This document shows, piece after piece, positions 49,730 to 57,778 of a stretch of 64,000 bases of DNA (positions within the stretch are counted from its first letter, which is position 1; each line of letters begins with the position of its first letter). A program made the translations under genes and the position numbers. The stretch is from NCBI RefSeq assembly GCF_011297335.1, contig NZ_JAAOTJ010000026.1:1-64000 (forward strand), in the 5' to 3' direction. The DNA comes from Catellatospora methionotrophica (lineage in GTDB: Bacteria; Actinomycetota; Actinomycetes; Mycobacteriales; Micromonosporaceae). A model generated the notes under the pieces. That model searched no databases and was not told the origin of the DNA. It worked only from the letters and a program-made list of their open reading frames with translations.

Positions 49730-50779
49730 TCAGGACGGCTCGGGCGGCGCGACGACGGCGACGCGGGTCTGCGGCAGGCCCTCGGGGTGGTGCTCGCGCA
49801 CGTACGCGATGAGCTTCTCGCGGATCTCGCAGCGCAGGTCGTAGGCCTTCGCCGCGTCGTCGGCCGAGGCCAGCACCCGGACCACCATCGCGGTCTCGGT
49901 GGTGTCGACGACCTGCAGCACCCAGTCGCGGCGGTCCCACAGCGGCGACGCCTCCACGACCCGCTGCGCCTCGGTGCGCAGCGCGTCGACGGGCATGCGG
50001 TGGTCCAGGTAGAGGACCGACGCGCCGAGCACCCGGGAGTCGTTGCGGGTCCAGTGCTGGAACGGCGTGGTGGTGAAGTACGTCGTGGGCAGCACCAGCC
50101 GCCGTTCGTCCCACAGCCGCACCACGACGTAGGTCAGCCGCAGCTCCTCGATGCGGCCCCACTCCCCCTCGACGACGACCACGTCGTCCAGGCGCAGCTC
50201 GTCGGTGAAGGCCAGTTGCAGCCCGGCGAAGATGTGCGCGAGCGTGGCGTGCGCGGCCAGCGCCGCCACGACACCGGCCAGCCCGGCCGAGGCCAGCAGC
50301 GACGCGCCGAGCGTACGCAGCGGCGCGAAGGTCATCAGGATCGACGCGACGGCCAGCAGCGTCACGGTGACCGCGGTGAGCCTGCGCAGCATGCCGATGC
50401 GGGTGCGGGCCCGCCGGTAGCGCCGGTTGTCGGCGACGTCGATCGGCAGCCGCCGGAACGCCGCGTCCTCCAGTACGAACAGCACCCGCACCGCGAGCCA
50501 GGCCGACGCCCCGATCAGCGCGATGACCAGCCCGTGGTGCACCATCTCCCGGGCCGAACCGGCGAGGCCGGTGAACGGCAGCGCGACCAGCAGGGCGACC
50601 ACCACGAGCGTGGCCCGCCACGGGCGGCGGCAGGCCTGGCTGAGGTGCTCCATGAACCGGTGGTAGCGCCGGCGGCCGACCCGTCGCACGATCACCGCCG
50701 ACAGCCATCCGGCGACCAGTGCCGCCAGCAGCGCCGCGGTCACCACCACGACGGCGCGCAGCAGGTGCTCGGCGTCCAT
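49730..50779 (-). CDS. MscS-family mechanosensitive ion channel
   Basis: A 349-residue channel that opens under membrane tension to release solutes. Helices lie at ~6-28, 55-72, 82-100 and the pore helix at ~150-175 with the Gly/Ala-rich LLASAGLAGVVAALAA, followed by the family block AHIFAGLQLAFTDELRLDDVVVV and the beta domain GEWGRIEELRLTYVVVRLWD. GGAG precedes the ATG by 8 bases. It converges on the Imm51-like gene with a 5-base gap. Confidence 0.93.
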   Translation of the reverse strand: MDAEHLLRAVVVVTAALLAALVAGWLSAVIVRRVGRRRYHRFMEHLSQACRRPWRATLVVVALLVALPFTGLAGSAREMVHHGLVIALIGASAWLAVRVLFVLEDAAFRRLPIDVADNRRYRRARTRIGMLRRLTAVTVTLLAVASILMTFAPLRTLGASLLASAGLAGVVAALAAHATLAHIFAGLQLAFTDELRLDDVVVVEGEWGRIEELRLTYVVVRLWDERRLVLPTTYFTTTPFQHWTRNDSRVLGASVLYLDHRMPVDALRTEAQRVVEASPLWDRRDWVLQVVDTTETAMVVRVLASADDAAKAYDLRCEIREKLIAYVREHHPEGLPQTRVAVVAPPEPS

Positions 50780-50931
50780 CAGCGGACTCCGGGGCAGGTC
50801 GGCACGGTGTCGTCTCTCACCGGTTCAATGATCACCTCGCCATCCCTACCCGGGCGGCGGTATGCGAAACGCCGCCCGCACCGGGGTGCGAGCGGCGTCA
50901 GCGCCGTGGCGGGGTCACCGCCGTCGTGGCG

Positions 50932-51714
50932 TCAGAGCGTGGCCAGCAGCGCGGCCGGGGCCTCGACGATCTCGCCGGCCGGCTTCTCGATGGTCACCGG
51001 AGCACCGAAGTCGCTGTAGGCGATCGTCATGTCACCCACGCCCGCGGCCGGGGCCACCGCGCCCAGGGCCACGGTCATCGTGCTCAGCCGACCCTGGTCG
51101 TCGATGGTCGCGGTGAACGGCACGGCCTTGATCTGGTCGCCGAGCGTGCCGACCATGGCCGGGTTCATCGACGGCGACTGGGTCAGGTCGAGCACGCCCT
51201 TGACCTTGCCGGTGCCGTCCCACTGCACCTGCGCGGCCGTGGTCAGCATCTTCGCGGTGTACGACGGGTCCTCGATCGACTTGCGCAGCGTGCTCTGCGC
51301 GCCGAGCTTCGCGACGTCGATGTGCATCCAGCCCGCGGGCATGCCGGGCACCCCGGCGGCCTTCATGTACACCTGGTCGCCGAGCTGGATGACCTCCATC
51401 TTGAGGGTCATCACGTCCATCGAGGTGGCGGACTTCTTGCCCGGCCCGTCGAGCTGACCCGTGATCTTCATGGCCGCGCCAGCCGCGCCGCCCATGCTCA
51501 TCGTCATCTTGGCGGTGGTGCCCTTGAGCTTGTCCGCGGCGGCGGTGAGCGCGTCAGACGCCGCGGCCGCACCCTGCGCCGGTGCGGACGCCGCCGCCGA
51601 CGTGCTCGCGGACGCGGTCGCGCCCGGCTTGTCGGCTGCCTTGCTGCAGCCGGTCGCCAGCGCGGCGAGCGCGATCAGGCCTACTGCCGCCACACCGAAA
51701 CGTCGTGTCTTCAC
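50932..51714 (-). CDS. LppX/LprAFG-type lipoprotein
   Basis: A 260-residue exported lipoprotein. The signal peptide ends in the lipobox LATGC with Cys23 as the acylated residue. A short Ala/Ser linker is followed by a domain of the LppX/LprG type (alternating strands, LGDQVYMKAAG, GVLDLTQS), which binds lipids in mycobacteria. The GTG start has GGGAGGG 6 bases upstream. Role in lipid binding is inferred from family. Confidence 0.82.
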   Translation of the reverse strand: MKTRRFGVAAVGLIALAALATGCSKAADKPGATASASTSAAASAPAQGAAAASDALTAAADKLKGTTAKMTMSMGGAAGAAMKITGQLDGPGKKSATSMDVMTLKMEVIQLGDQVYMKAAGVPGMPAGWMHIDVAKLGAQSTLRKSIEDPSYTAKMLTTAAQVQWDGTGKVKGVLDLTQSPSMNPAMVGTLGDQIKAVPFTATIDDQGRLSTMTVALGAVAPAAGVGDMTIAYSDFGAPVTIEKPAGEIVEAPAALLATL

Positions 51715-51936
51715 GTGGTTCCCTCCCCATCGGTGCCCCGATACGGTCCCGGGGCACAGCTCCAGGAGCCTAGCCAGGCTCCGCCATGGTCGCCTCTGCG
51801 GACGGCACGGCCTTGACCCACCTACCCGATCTCCGTGATGATCGACCACATCTGTCGCGACCTCGGCGGACACCGCCCCGGCTGCGGACCGTACGGGCTG
51901 AAACGTCGACTTCCCATCGACGAAAGGCGACACATC

Positions 51937-52854
51937 ATGGGTGTTCCTTCTCACCCCGAACGTGGCGTGCTGGTGCTCGGCGGCGCGGGCGTGGACACGA
52001 TCGTGCGGGTTCCGCAGCTGCCGCTGCCCTACGCGGACAGCTACCTGGTCCCGGCGATCACCATGCGGGCCGGGCAGACCGGGGACTTCCTGGCGCTCGG
52101 GCTGCACGCGCTGGGCCTGCCCGTCCACCACGTCGACGTGCTCGGCGACGACCCGGAGGGCGCGCTGGTCCGGGCCCTGCACGAGACGTCGGGCATCGCG
52201 TTCACCGCGCTGCCGAGCAGTACCGGCACCAAACGCGCGGTCAACCTGGTGGACCCGGCCGGGCGGCGGCTGTCGCTGTACGACGTCAGCCGTGGCGGCG
52301 AGCACGACCGCTTCCCGGAGCCGCTGCTGGCCGAGCTGGCCGCGGGCTGCCGCCACGTGCACGTGTGCATCACCCATCCGGGGGCGTACGCCCTGGCACA
52401 GCTCGCTGACCTGGACGTGACCGTCTCCACGGACCTGCACAACTGGGACGGCGAGAACCCGTACCACGAGCAGTTCGCGGCGGCCGCCGATGTGGTGTTC
52501 GTCTCGGCGGCGGCGCTGGCCGATCCCGAGGCGGCGCTGCGCCGGGTGCTGGCGCTGGGCCGGGCCCGGATCGCGGTCGCGACCGACGGCGAGCGGGGCG
52601 GTCACCTGCTCACCCGCGAGGACGGCACGGTGCGCCGGTTCGCCGCGGTGACGCCGCCGCGGCCGGTCGTGGACTCCAACGGCGCTGGTGACGCGTTCGC
52701 CGCCGGTTTCCTGTATGGACTGCTCACGGGTTTGCCGCCGGAGCGGTGCGCGGCGTACGGTGCGATTACAGGAGCGCACGCGTGCACGGTCGCGGCGACC
52801 GCAGTGGACCCGCTGGACCGGTCCGCGCTATTGGCACGCGCCCTCACGTTTTGA
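51937..52854 (+). CDS. PfkB-family carbohydrate kinase
   Basis: A 305-residue sugar kinase. N-terminal GGAGVDTIVRV, TMRAGQTGDFLALGL, and the C-terminal signature VDSNGAGDAFAAGFLYG with the catalytic Asp. The substrate is not clear from sequence; it could be ribokinase- or ketohexokinase-like. ATG at 51937 with AAAGG 9 bases upstream; the frame is open 34 codons further but without signals. Confidence 0.88.
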   Translation: MGVPSHPERGVLVLGGAGVDTIVRVPQLPLPYADSYLVPAITMRAGQTGDFLALGLHALGLPVHHVDVLGDDPEGALVRALHETSGIAFTALPSSTGTKRAVNLVDPAGRRLSLYDVSRGGEHDRFPEPLLAELAAGCRHVHVCITHPGAYALAQLADLDVTVSTDLHNWDGENPYHEQFAAAADVVFVSAAALADPEAALRRVLALGRARIAVATDGERGGHLLTREDGTVRRFAAVTPPRPVVDSNGAGDAFAAGFLYGLLTGLPPERCAAYGAITGAHACTVAATAVDPLDRSALLARALTF

Positions 52855-52882
52855 GTGGTGCGCGTGCGGTTACATGGGACGC

Positions 52883-53071
52883 ATGAGCCTGCTGTTCCGC
52901 AAGACCTGGAAACTCGGCCCCCTGCGCCTGAACTTCACTCAGGGCGGCCTGTCCTCATGGAGTCTCCGCATCGGCCGCTGGTCGTGGAACTCGCGCACCC
53001 GGGCACACCGGGTGGATCTGCCCGGTCCCTGGTCCTGGAAGCAGAACAAGGGCGGCGGCAACAAGAGCTGA
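52883..53071 (+). CDS. DUF4236 domain protein (62 aa)
   Basis: Short basic protein that starts MSLLFRKTWKLGPLRLNFTQGGLSSWSLRIG, the DUF4236 pattern of short beta strands. Function is unknown. TTACAT lies 7 bases before the ATG, suggesting a leaderless start; an ATG three codons upstream is possible. It ends 1 base before the convergent CGNR gene. Confidence 0.8.
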   Translation: MSLLFRKTWKLGPLRLNFTQGGLSSWSLRIGRWSWNSRTRAHRVDLPGPWSWKQNKGGGNKS

Positions 53072-53072
53072 C

Positions 53073-53678
53073 CTAACGAGCATCAGGTGCGCGCCGCTCC
53101 CGCAGGGCGCGCACCTTGCTGCGGTTACCGCAGCGTTGCATGGCGCACCAGCGGCGGCTGCCCGGCCGCGAGGTGTCCAGGAAGACCAGCCCGCACCGGT
53201 GCCCGCCGCACTCGCGCACCCGGTCGGCGTGCGGGCCGCTCAGCACGTCGATCACGTCGCGGGCGACCGAGGACAGCAGCTGCGTGCCGGTGGCGGGCAG
53301 CGTCCACTCCCGACGGAAGCCGCCCGGCGCGCCACGCAGCCGGGGAGCCAGCGACGGTGGCGCCGCCGCCTCGTCGACCAGCGAGGTCAGCTCGGGCCGC
53401 ACGGGGTCATGGTGGATCAGCGCCCTGGCGAGTTCCCATAGTCCGTCGCGCAGCCGTTTCCCGGCGGCCAGCTCGCCCTGGCTGACCCGCACCTGCGCCG
53501 GGTCCAGCCGCAGCCGGCTCAGCGCGGCCCAGGCGGCCAGGTCGGCGGGCGCGTGCAGCGTCTCGAACACCGACAGCTCCCCCGGACCGCCGGAGACCAG
53601 CAGGTCCAGCCAGAGCGTGCCGGGATCGAACCGGAACACCCCACCTGACGGCGGCCGCAGCACCATGCCCGCTTCCAT
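53073..53678 (-). CDS. CGNR zinc-finger transcriptional regulator
   Basis: A 201-residue regulator. The C-terminal CGNR zinc finger is complete (CGGHRCGLVFLD, then RWCAMQRCGNRSKVRA) and should bind DNA; the N-terminal ~130 residues form the stress-response/ABATE domain that senses a ligand. The ATG sits 6 bases after TATAGT (53685-53690), so the message is leaderless. A 25-bp palindrome covers both this -10 box and the start codon, a likely autoregulatory operator. Divergent from the VOC gene, which is its probable target. Confidence 0.9.
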   Translation of the reverse strand: MEAGMVLRPPSGGVFRFDPGTLWLDLLVSGGPGELSVFETLHAPADLAAWAALSRLRLDPAQVRVSQGELAAGKRLRDGLWELARALIHHDPVRPELTSLVDEAAAPPSLAPRLRGAPGGFRREWTLPATGTQLLSSVARDVIDVLSGPHADRVRECGGHRCGLVFLDTSRPGSRRWCAMQRCGNRSKVRALRERRAPDAR

Positions 53679-53701
53679 GTAACCACTATATGTGGTTACA
53701 T
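53677..53701. promoter_or_regulatory. 25-bp palindromic operator between CGNR regulator and VOC gene
   Basis: Arms ATGTAACCAC (53677-53686) and GTGGTTACAT (53692-53701) are exact reverse complements around TATAT. The left arm contains the regulator's start codon and the centre its -10 box. The position fits control of both divergent genes. Confidence 0.75.
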
Positions 53702-53736
53702 GACGGGAGTACAGACCGGACGAGAGGAGCACCGTC

Positions 53737-54186
53737 ATGGCACTGGACTGGAAGGTCGTCATCGACTGCGCCGACCCCCACGCGCTGACCGCGTTCTGGG
53801 CGCAGGCGCTGGGTTACGAGGTCGAGGACAACTCCGCGCTGATCGACCAGCTCGCCGCACAGGGTGCGATCGGCCCGGACGTCTACCTGGAGACCGGTGG
53901 GCGCAAGGCGTTCCGCGACCTGGTCGCCGTACGCCACCCGGACGACCCGGTGCAGCCGGTCACCGGCGTCGGGCTCGGCCGCCGCCTGCTGTTCCAGCGG
54001 GTGCCCGAGCCCAAGCACGGCAAGAACCGCCTGCACCTGGACCTGCACGCCGGGCCGGAACGGCGCGACGGTGAGGTCAGGCGCCTGGAAGGACTCGGCG
54101 CGTCGATCCTGCGCGAAGTGCAGGAACCGGGCACCCACCACGTCGTGATGGCCGACCCCGAGGGCAACGAGTTCTGCGTGCAGTGA
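53737..54186 (+). CDS. VOC (glyoxalase-like) family protein
   Basis: A 149-residue vicinal oxygen chelate protein: two beta-alpha-beta-beta-beta modules, with KVVIDCADPHALTAFWAQALGYEV opening module 1 and NRLHLDLHAGPERRD and the end MADPEGNEFCVQ in module 2. Metal-binding residues are plausible (His in LHLDLH, Glu near the end). GAGAGGAGC precedes the ATG. Reaction unknown; many relatives confer resistance or isomerise small molecules. Probably controlled by the adjacent CGNR regulator. Confidence 0.9.
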   Translation: MALDWKVVIDCADPHALTAFWAQALGYEVEDNSALIDQLAAQGAIGPDVYLETGGRKAFRDLVAVRHPDDPVQPVTGVGLGRRLLFQRVPEPKHGKNRLHLDLHAGPERRDGEVRRLEGLGASILREVQEPGTHHVVMADPEGNEFCVQ

Positions 54187-54270
54187 CCAGACCTTGCGGC
54201 ACGGACGTGGCCCGGTGAGTCCGCGACGGGTGCGGCCGTGCCGCCGCCCGCGCGCGTCACAGCCGCTTGA

Positions 54271-55431
54271 TCACAGCAGCTCGATGATGGTGGCGTTGGC
54301 CATGCCGCCGCCCTCGCACATCGTCTGCAGCCCGTAGCGGATGCCGTTGTCGCGCATGTGGTGCAGCAGCGTGGTCATCAGGCGCGCACCGCTGGCCCCC
54401 AGCGGGTGCCCGAGCGCGATCGCCCCGCCACGCGGGTTGAGCCGCGCCGGGTCGGCGCCGGTCTCGGCCAGCCAGGCCAGCGGCACCGGCGCGAACGCCT
54501 CGTTGACCTCGTACGCGCCGATGTCGCCGATGGACAGCCCGGCCCGCTTGAGCGCCTTGGCCGTCGCCGGGATGGGCGCGGTGAGCATGATCACGGGATC
54601 GTCGGCGGCGACGACCGCGGTGTGGATCCGGGCCAGCGGGGCGTATCCGTGTTCGGCGGCCCAGGCCGAGGTGGTGACCGCGATCGCGGCCGCGCCGTCG
54701 GAGATCTGCGACGCGGTGCCCGCGGTGACCACGCCGTCGGCCTTGAACGGGGTCGCGAGCTGGCCCAGCTTCTCCAGCGACGTCTCGCGCCGGATGCCCT
54801 CGTCGGCGTACACGTCACCGACCGGGGCGATCTCGGCGGCGAACAGCCCGCCGTCCGAGGCGGCGGCCGCCTTGTGGTGGCTGGCCAGCGCGTACTCGTC
54901 GAGCTGCGCCCGCGTCAGGCCCCACCGTGCGGCGATCATCTCCGCGCCGACGCCCTGGTTGAAAGGCACCGGGGCGTCCCCGGCGAAGCCGTCGACCCCG
55001 GCGTAGCGGGTGCGCAGTTCGGGGCCGTACGGCACGCCCAGTTCGCCGACCGAGGAGCCCATCGGCACCCGGCTCATCGACTCCACGCCGGCGGCGACGA
55101 CGAAGTCGGCCTGCCCGGACAGCACGGTCGCGGCGGCGAAGTGCACGGCCTGCTGGCTGGAGCCGCACTGGCGGTCCAGGGTGGTGCCGGGCACGGTCTC
55201 GGGCCAGCCCGCGGCGAGCACCGCGTTGCGGCCGATGTTCCAGGACTGCTCGCCGGTCTGCGAGACGCAGCCGAGGATGACGTCCTCGACGTCGGCCGGG
55301 TCGAACCCGGTGCGGTCGCCGAGGTCCTGCAGGATCTGCCCGGCCAGGTCGACGGGGTGTACGCCGGACAGGCCGCCGTTGCGCCGGCCGACGGGGGTAC
55401 GGACCGCTCCGATGATCACCGCATCACGCAT
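54271..55431 (-). CDS. Thiolase family protein (acetyl-CoA C-acyltransferase)
   Basis: A 386-residue thiolase that cleaves or condenses beta-ketoacyl-CoA. Catalytic Cys in DRQCGSSQQAV, His in NPRGGAIALGHPLGASG and the C-terminal Cys/Gly block QTMCEGGGMANA are present. It is degradative-type by its length and motifs. TAGGCT lies 6 bases before the ATG, suggesting a leaderless message. No other beta-oxidation gene is adjacent. Confidence 0.94.
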   Translation of the reverse strand: MRDAVIIGAVRTPVGRRNGGLSGVHPVDLAGQILQDLGDRTGFDPADVEDVILGCVSQTGEQSWNIGRNAVLAAGWPETVPGTTLDRQCGSSQQAVHFAAATVLSGQADFVVAAGVESMSRVPMGSSVGELGVPYGPELRTRYAGVDGFAGDAPVPFNQGVGAEMIAARWGLTRAQLDEYALASHHKAAAASDGGLFAAEIAPVGDVYADEGIRRETSLEKLGQLATPFKADGVVTAGTASQISDGAAAIAVTTSAWAAEHGYAPLARIHTAVVAADDPVIMLTAPIPATAKALKRAGLSIGDIGAYEVNEAFAPVPLAWLAETGADPARLNPRGGAIALGHPLGASGARLMTTLLHHMRDNGIRYGLQTMCEGGGMANATIIELL

Positions 55432-55478
55432 GACAGCAGCCTACTGCGAAGTAACCTGAACGGCCGCTCAGGTATGCG

Positions 55479-55946
55479 TCAGAGCCGCCCCAGCCCCGCG
55501 ACGCCCGCCACCAGCAGCGCGACCAGCACACCGAGCGTGATCCAGCGCGCCCGCGCCGACACCCGCCCGTCGACCAGCACCGCGGCGACCGCGTACGCGG
55601 CCATGATGGCGATCACCCACAGCTGCGGCGTACCCAGGAAGAACCCTCCGACCAGGCCGAACACCAGCAGCAGGAAAACTCCCGGCCCGGCCAGCGCGAC
55701 CTGCCACGCCGGGCGCACCCGCGCCAGCCGCAGCAGTCCCCACATCGACAGTGCCGCACCGAGCAGGCACAGGAAGATGATCCCGAGCGCGTCGCCCAGG
55801 CACTCCATGCCGCCGACGCAGCCCTGCACCTGGATCACCGTGTAGGCCAGGCCCATCCACACGGCCAGGGACACGAAGGCGCACCCCGCCGCGCGGGCGG
55901 CACGGGCTGCGGGGCTCACGCCGGTGGTGGGCTCGATGCTCGTCAT
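55479..55946 (-). CDS. Small integral membrane protein
   Basis: A 155-residue protein with four to five hydrophobic helices and no recognised family. CACGAT lies 7 bases before the ATG at 55946, so this start is preferred to the ATG at 55955. It is divergent from the glutathione peroxidase gene, with only 57 bases between starts. Function unknown. Confidence 0.7.
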   Translation of the reverse strand: MTSIEPTTGVSPAARAARAAGCAFVSLAVWMGLAYTVIQVQGCVGGMECLGDALGIIFLCLLGAALSMWGLLRLARVRPAWQVALAGPGVFLLLVFGLVGGFFLGTPQLWVIAIMAAYAVAAVLVDGRVSARARWITLGVLVALLVAGVAGLGRL

Positions 55947-56003
55947 GACCGACATCGTGGCAGACCGGGGTGGCCACGGGCACCGGCGCTATGGTTGGCC
56001 CCC

Positions 56004-56489
56004 ATGAGCCTTTACGACGTACCGATCAAGACCCTGCAGGGCGGCGACGCCGACCTCGCCCAGTACCGCGGCAAGGCCGTGCTCGTCGTCAACGTCGCCT
56101 CCCGCTGCGGGCTGACCCCGCAGTACACCGGGCTGCAGAAGCTCGCCGAGGCGTACGCCGACCAGGGCCTGGTCGTGCTCGGCGTGCCCTGCAACCAGTT
56201 CGCCGGGCAGGAGCCGGGCAGCGCCGACGAGATCGCCGAGTTCTGCGACGTGAACTACGGCGTCACCTTCCCGATGACGGAGAAGGTCGAGGTCAACGGC
56301 CCCGGCCGGCACCCCCTGTACGACCTGCTCACGCAGACCGCCGACGGCGACGGCGAGGCCGGCGACGTGAAGTGGAACTTCGAGAAGTTCGTCGTCGACC
56401 GCTCCGGCGCGGTCACCGCCCGGCTGCGCCCCCAGACCACCCCGGAGTCGCCGGAGCTGGTCGGGGCTGTCGAGCGCGCCCTGGCCTGA
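56004..56489 (+). CDS. Glutathione peroxidase-type thiol peroxidase
   Basis: A 161-residue peroxidase that reduces hydrogen peroxide or lipid hydroperoxides. Actinobacteria lack glutathione, so the reductant is probably thioredoxin. The peroxidatic Cys stands in VNVASRCGLTPQY, Gln in CNQFAGQEPG and Trp in KWNFEKF, as in the catalytic triad. TATGGT lies 8 bases before the ATG, suggesting a leaderless start. It ends flush against the convergent BrkB gene. Confidence 0.94.
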   Translation: MSLYDVPIKTLQGGDADLAQYRGKAVLVVNVASRCGLTPQYTGLQKLAEAYADQGLVVLGVPCNQFAGQEPGSADEIAEFCDVNYGVTFPMTEKVEVNGPGRHPLYDLLTQTADGDGEAGDVKWNFEKFVVDRSGAVTARLRPQTTPESPELVGAVERALA

Positions 56490-57584
56490 TCAGGACCGGT
56501 CCTCGTCGGGCCGTACCTGCCCGGCCGCGGGTTCGGTCACCGGCTCCGCTGGTGCCGCCGGCTGCTCCGGCACCGACTCCAGGGCGGGCGGCCCGTCGCG
56601 GGGCTCCTGCTTGGGCACGTCGCGCAGGGGCAGGTACGGCTCGGCGTCGGGCGGCAGGCCCGCGGCGATGGCCCGCGCCCGGCCCAGCTCGGCGTCGAAC
56701 TTCGCGCCGAGCAGCACCGCGACGTTGGTCAGCCACAGCCACACCAGGAACGCGATGATGCCGCCGAGGGCCCCGTAGGTGCGGTTGTAGGAGTCGAAGG
56801 TCGCGATGTAGTACGCGAAACCGGCCGACACGGTGATCCAGGTGCCCATCGCCACCATGGTCCCCGGCGTGATCCACCGGAACCCGCCCAGCCGCGCGTT
56901 CGGCGCGGCCCAGTAGAGCAGCGCGAGCAGCAGGCTGATCACCACCACCAGGACCGGCCACTTGATCACGTCGAGCACCTTCACGGTGGTGTCCTCGACG
57001 CCGAAAGCGCGCCCGACGCTGGTCGCGACCCGGCCGCTGAGCACCACGGCCAGCGCGCTCACGGCCAGCGAGACGCCCGTCACCGCGGTCACGAACAGCT
57101 GCACCGGGACCGTCTTCCACAGCGGCCGGCCCTCCGGCACGTCGTAGATCACGTTCGCGGCGCGCATGAAACCGCCGATGTAGCTGGTCGCCGACCAGAA
57201 CGCGATAGCGAGACCGACCGCCAGGGCCACGCCCGCCGCCCGCTGGTCGTAACGCAGGTTGTCGAGGATCTCGAGCACGGCGTGCCGGGCGGGCGGCGGC
57301 GTCAGCTCGCTCAGGTTCTCCGCGACCGCGTCACTGGTCGGTTTGCCGAACAGGCCCACCCCGGCGACCAGTACCAGCATCCCGGGCAGGATCGACGTCA
57401 CGCTGTAGTAGGTCAGCGCCGCCGCCCGGTCGGCGAGCTCGTCGTTGAGCAGTTCGACCACGGTCCGGCGGGCCACCCCCAGCCATGCCCGGAAGCTGAG
57501 CTGCGACGGCCGTTCCGGTCCCCGGGACAGGATGTGCAGCAGCCGCTCCCGGTGTGCCCGGCCCGGTTCCCTCGTACGTGCCAC
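56490..57584 (-). CDS. YihY/BrkB family inner-membrane protein
   Basis: About 364 residues with six helices in the BrkB core. The family opening block NDELADRAAALTYYSVTSILPG is clear, as are GFMRAANVIYDVPEGRP and the end FLVWLWLTNVAVLLGAKFDAE. The C-terminus (~310-364) is a Pro/Glu-rich tail. The GTG at 57584 has GGAGG 5 bases upstream; longer frames from 57599 or 57665 are possible. Function of the family is unsettled (transport or envelope). Confidence 0.9.
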   Translation of the reverse strand: MARTREPGRAHRERLLHILSRGPERPSQLSFRAWLGVARRTVVELLNDELADRAAALTYYSVTSILPGMLVLVAGVGLFGKPTSDAVAENLSELTPPPARHAVLEILDNLRYDQRAAGVALAVGLAIAFWSATSYIGGFMRAANVIYDVPEGRPLWKTVPVQLFVTAVTGVSLAVSALAVVLSGRVATSVGRAFGVEDTTVKVLDVIKWPVLVVVISLLLALLYWAAPNARLGGFRWITPGTMVAMGTWITVSAGFAYYIATFDSYNRTYGALGGIIAFLVWLWLTNVAVLLGAKFDAELGRARAIAAGLPPDAEPYLPLRDVPKQEPRDGPPALESVPEQPAAPAEPVTEPAAGQVRPDEDRS

Positions 57585-57778
57585 CGCTGCCTCCGCCACC
57601 GCGCCTGATCGATACCCCCGTATGACAGCAGAGTGAGCAACGCGTGACAAGCTCGGGCAGGTCACGGCGTCGTCTGTGGATCACGCACACGGAGCGTGCA
57701 CGGCACGTATTATCAGGTCACCCCCGGTGACGGCAGTGCACGGCAGTGCGCTGCGGCAAGCAAGACGGGGGTATGGGC

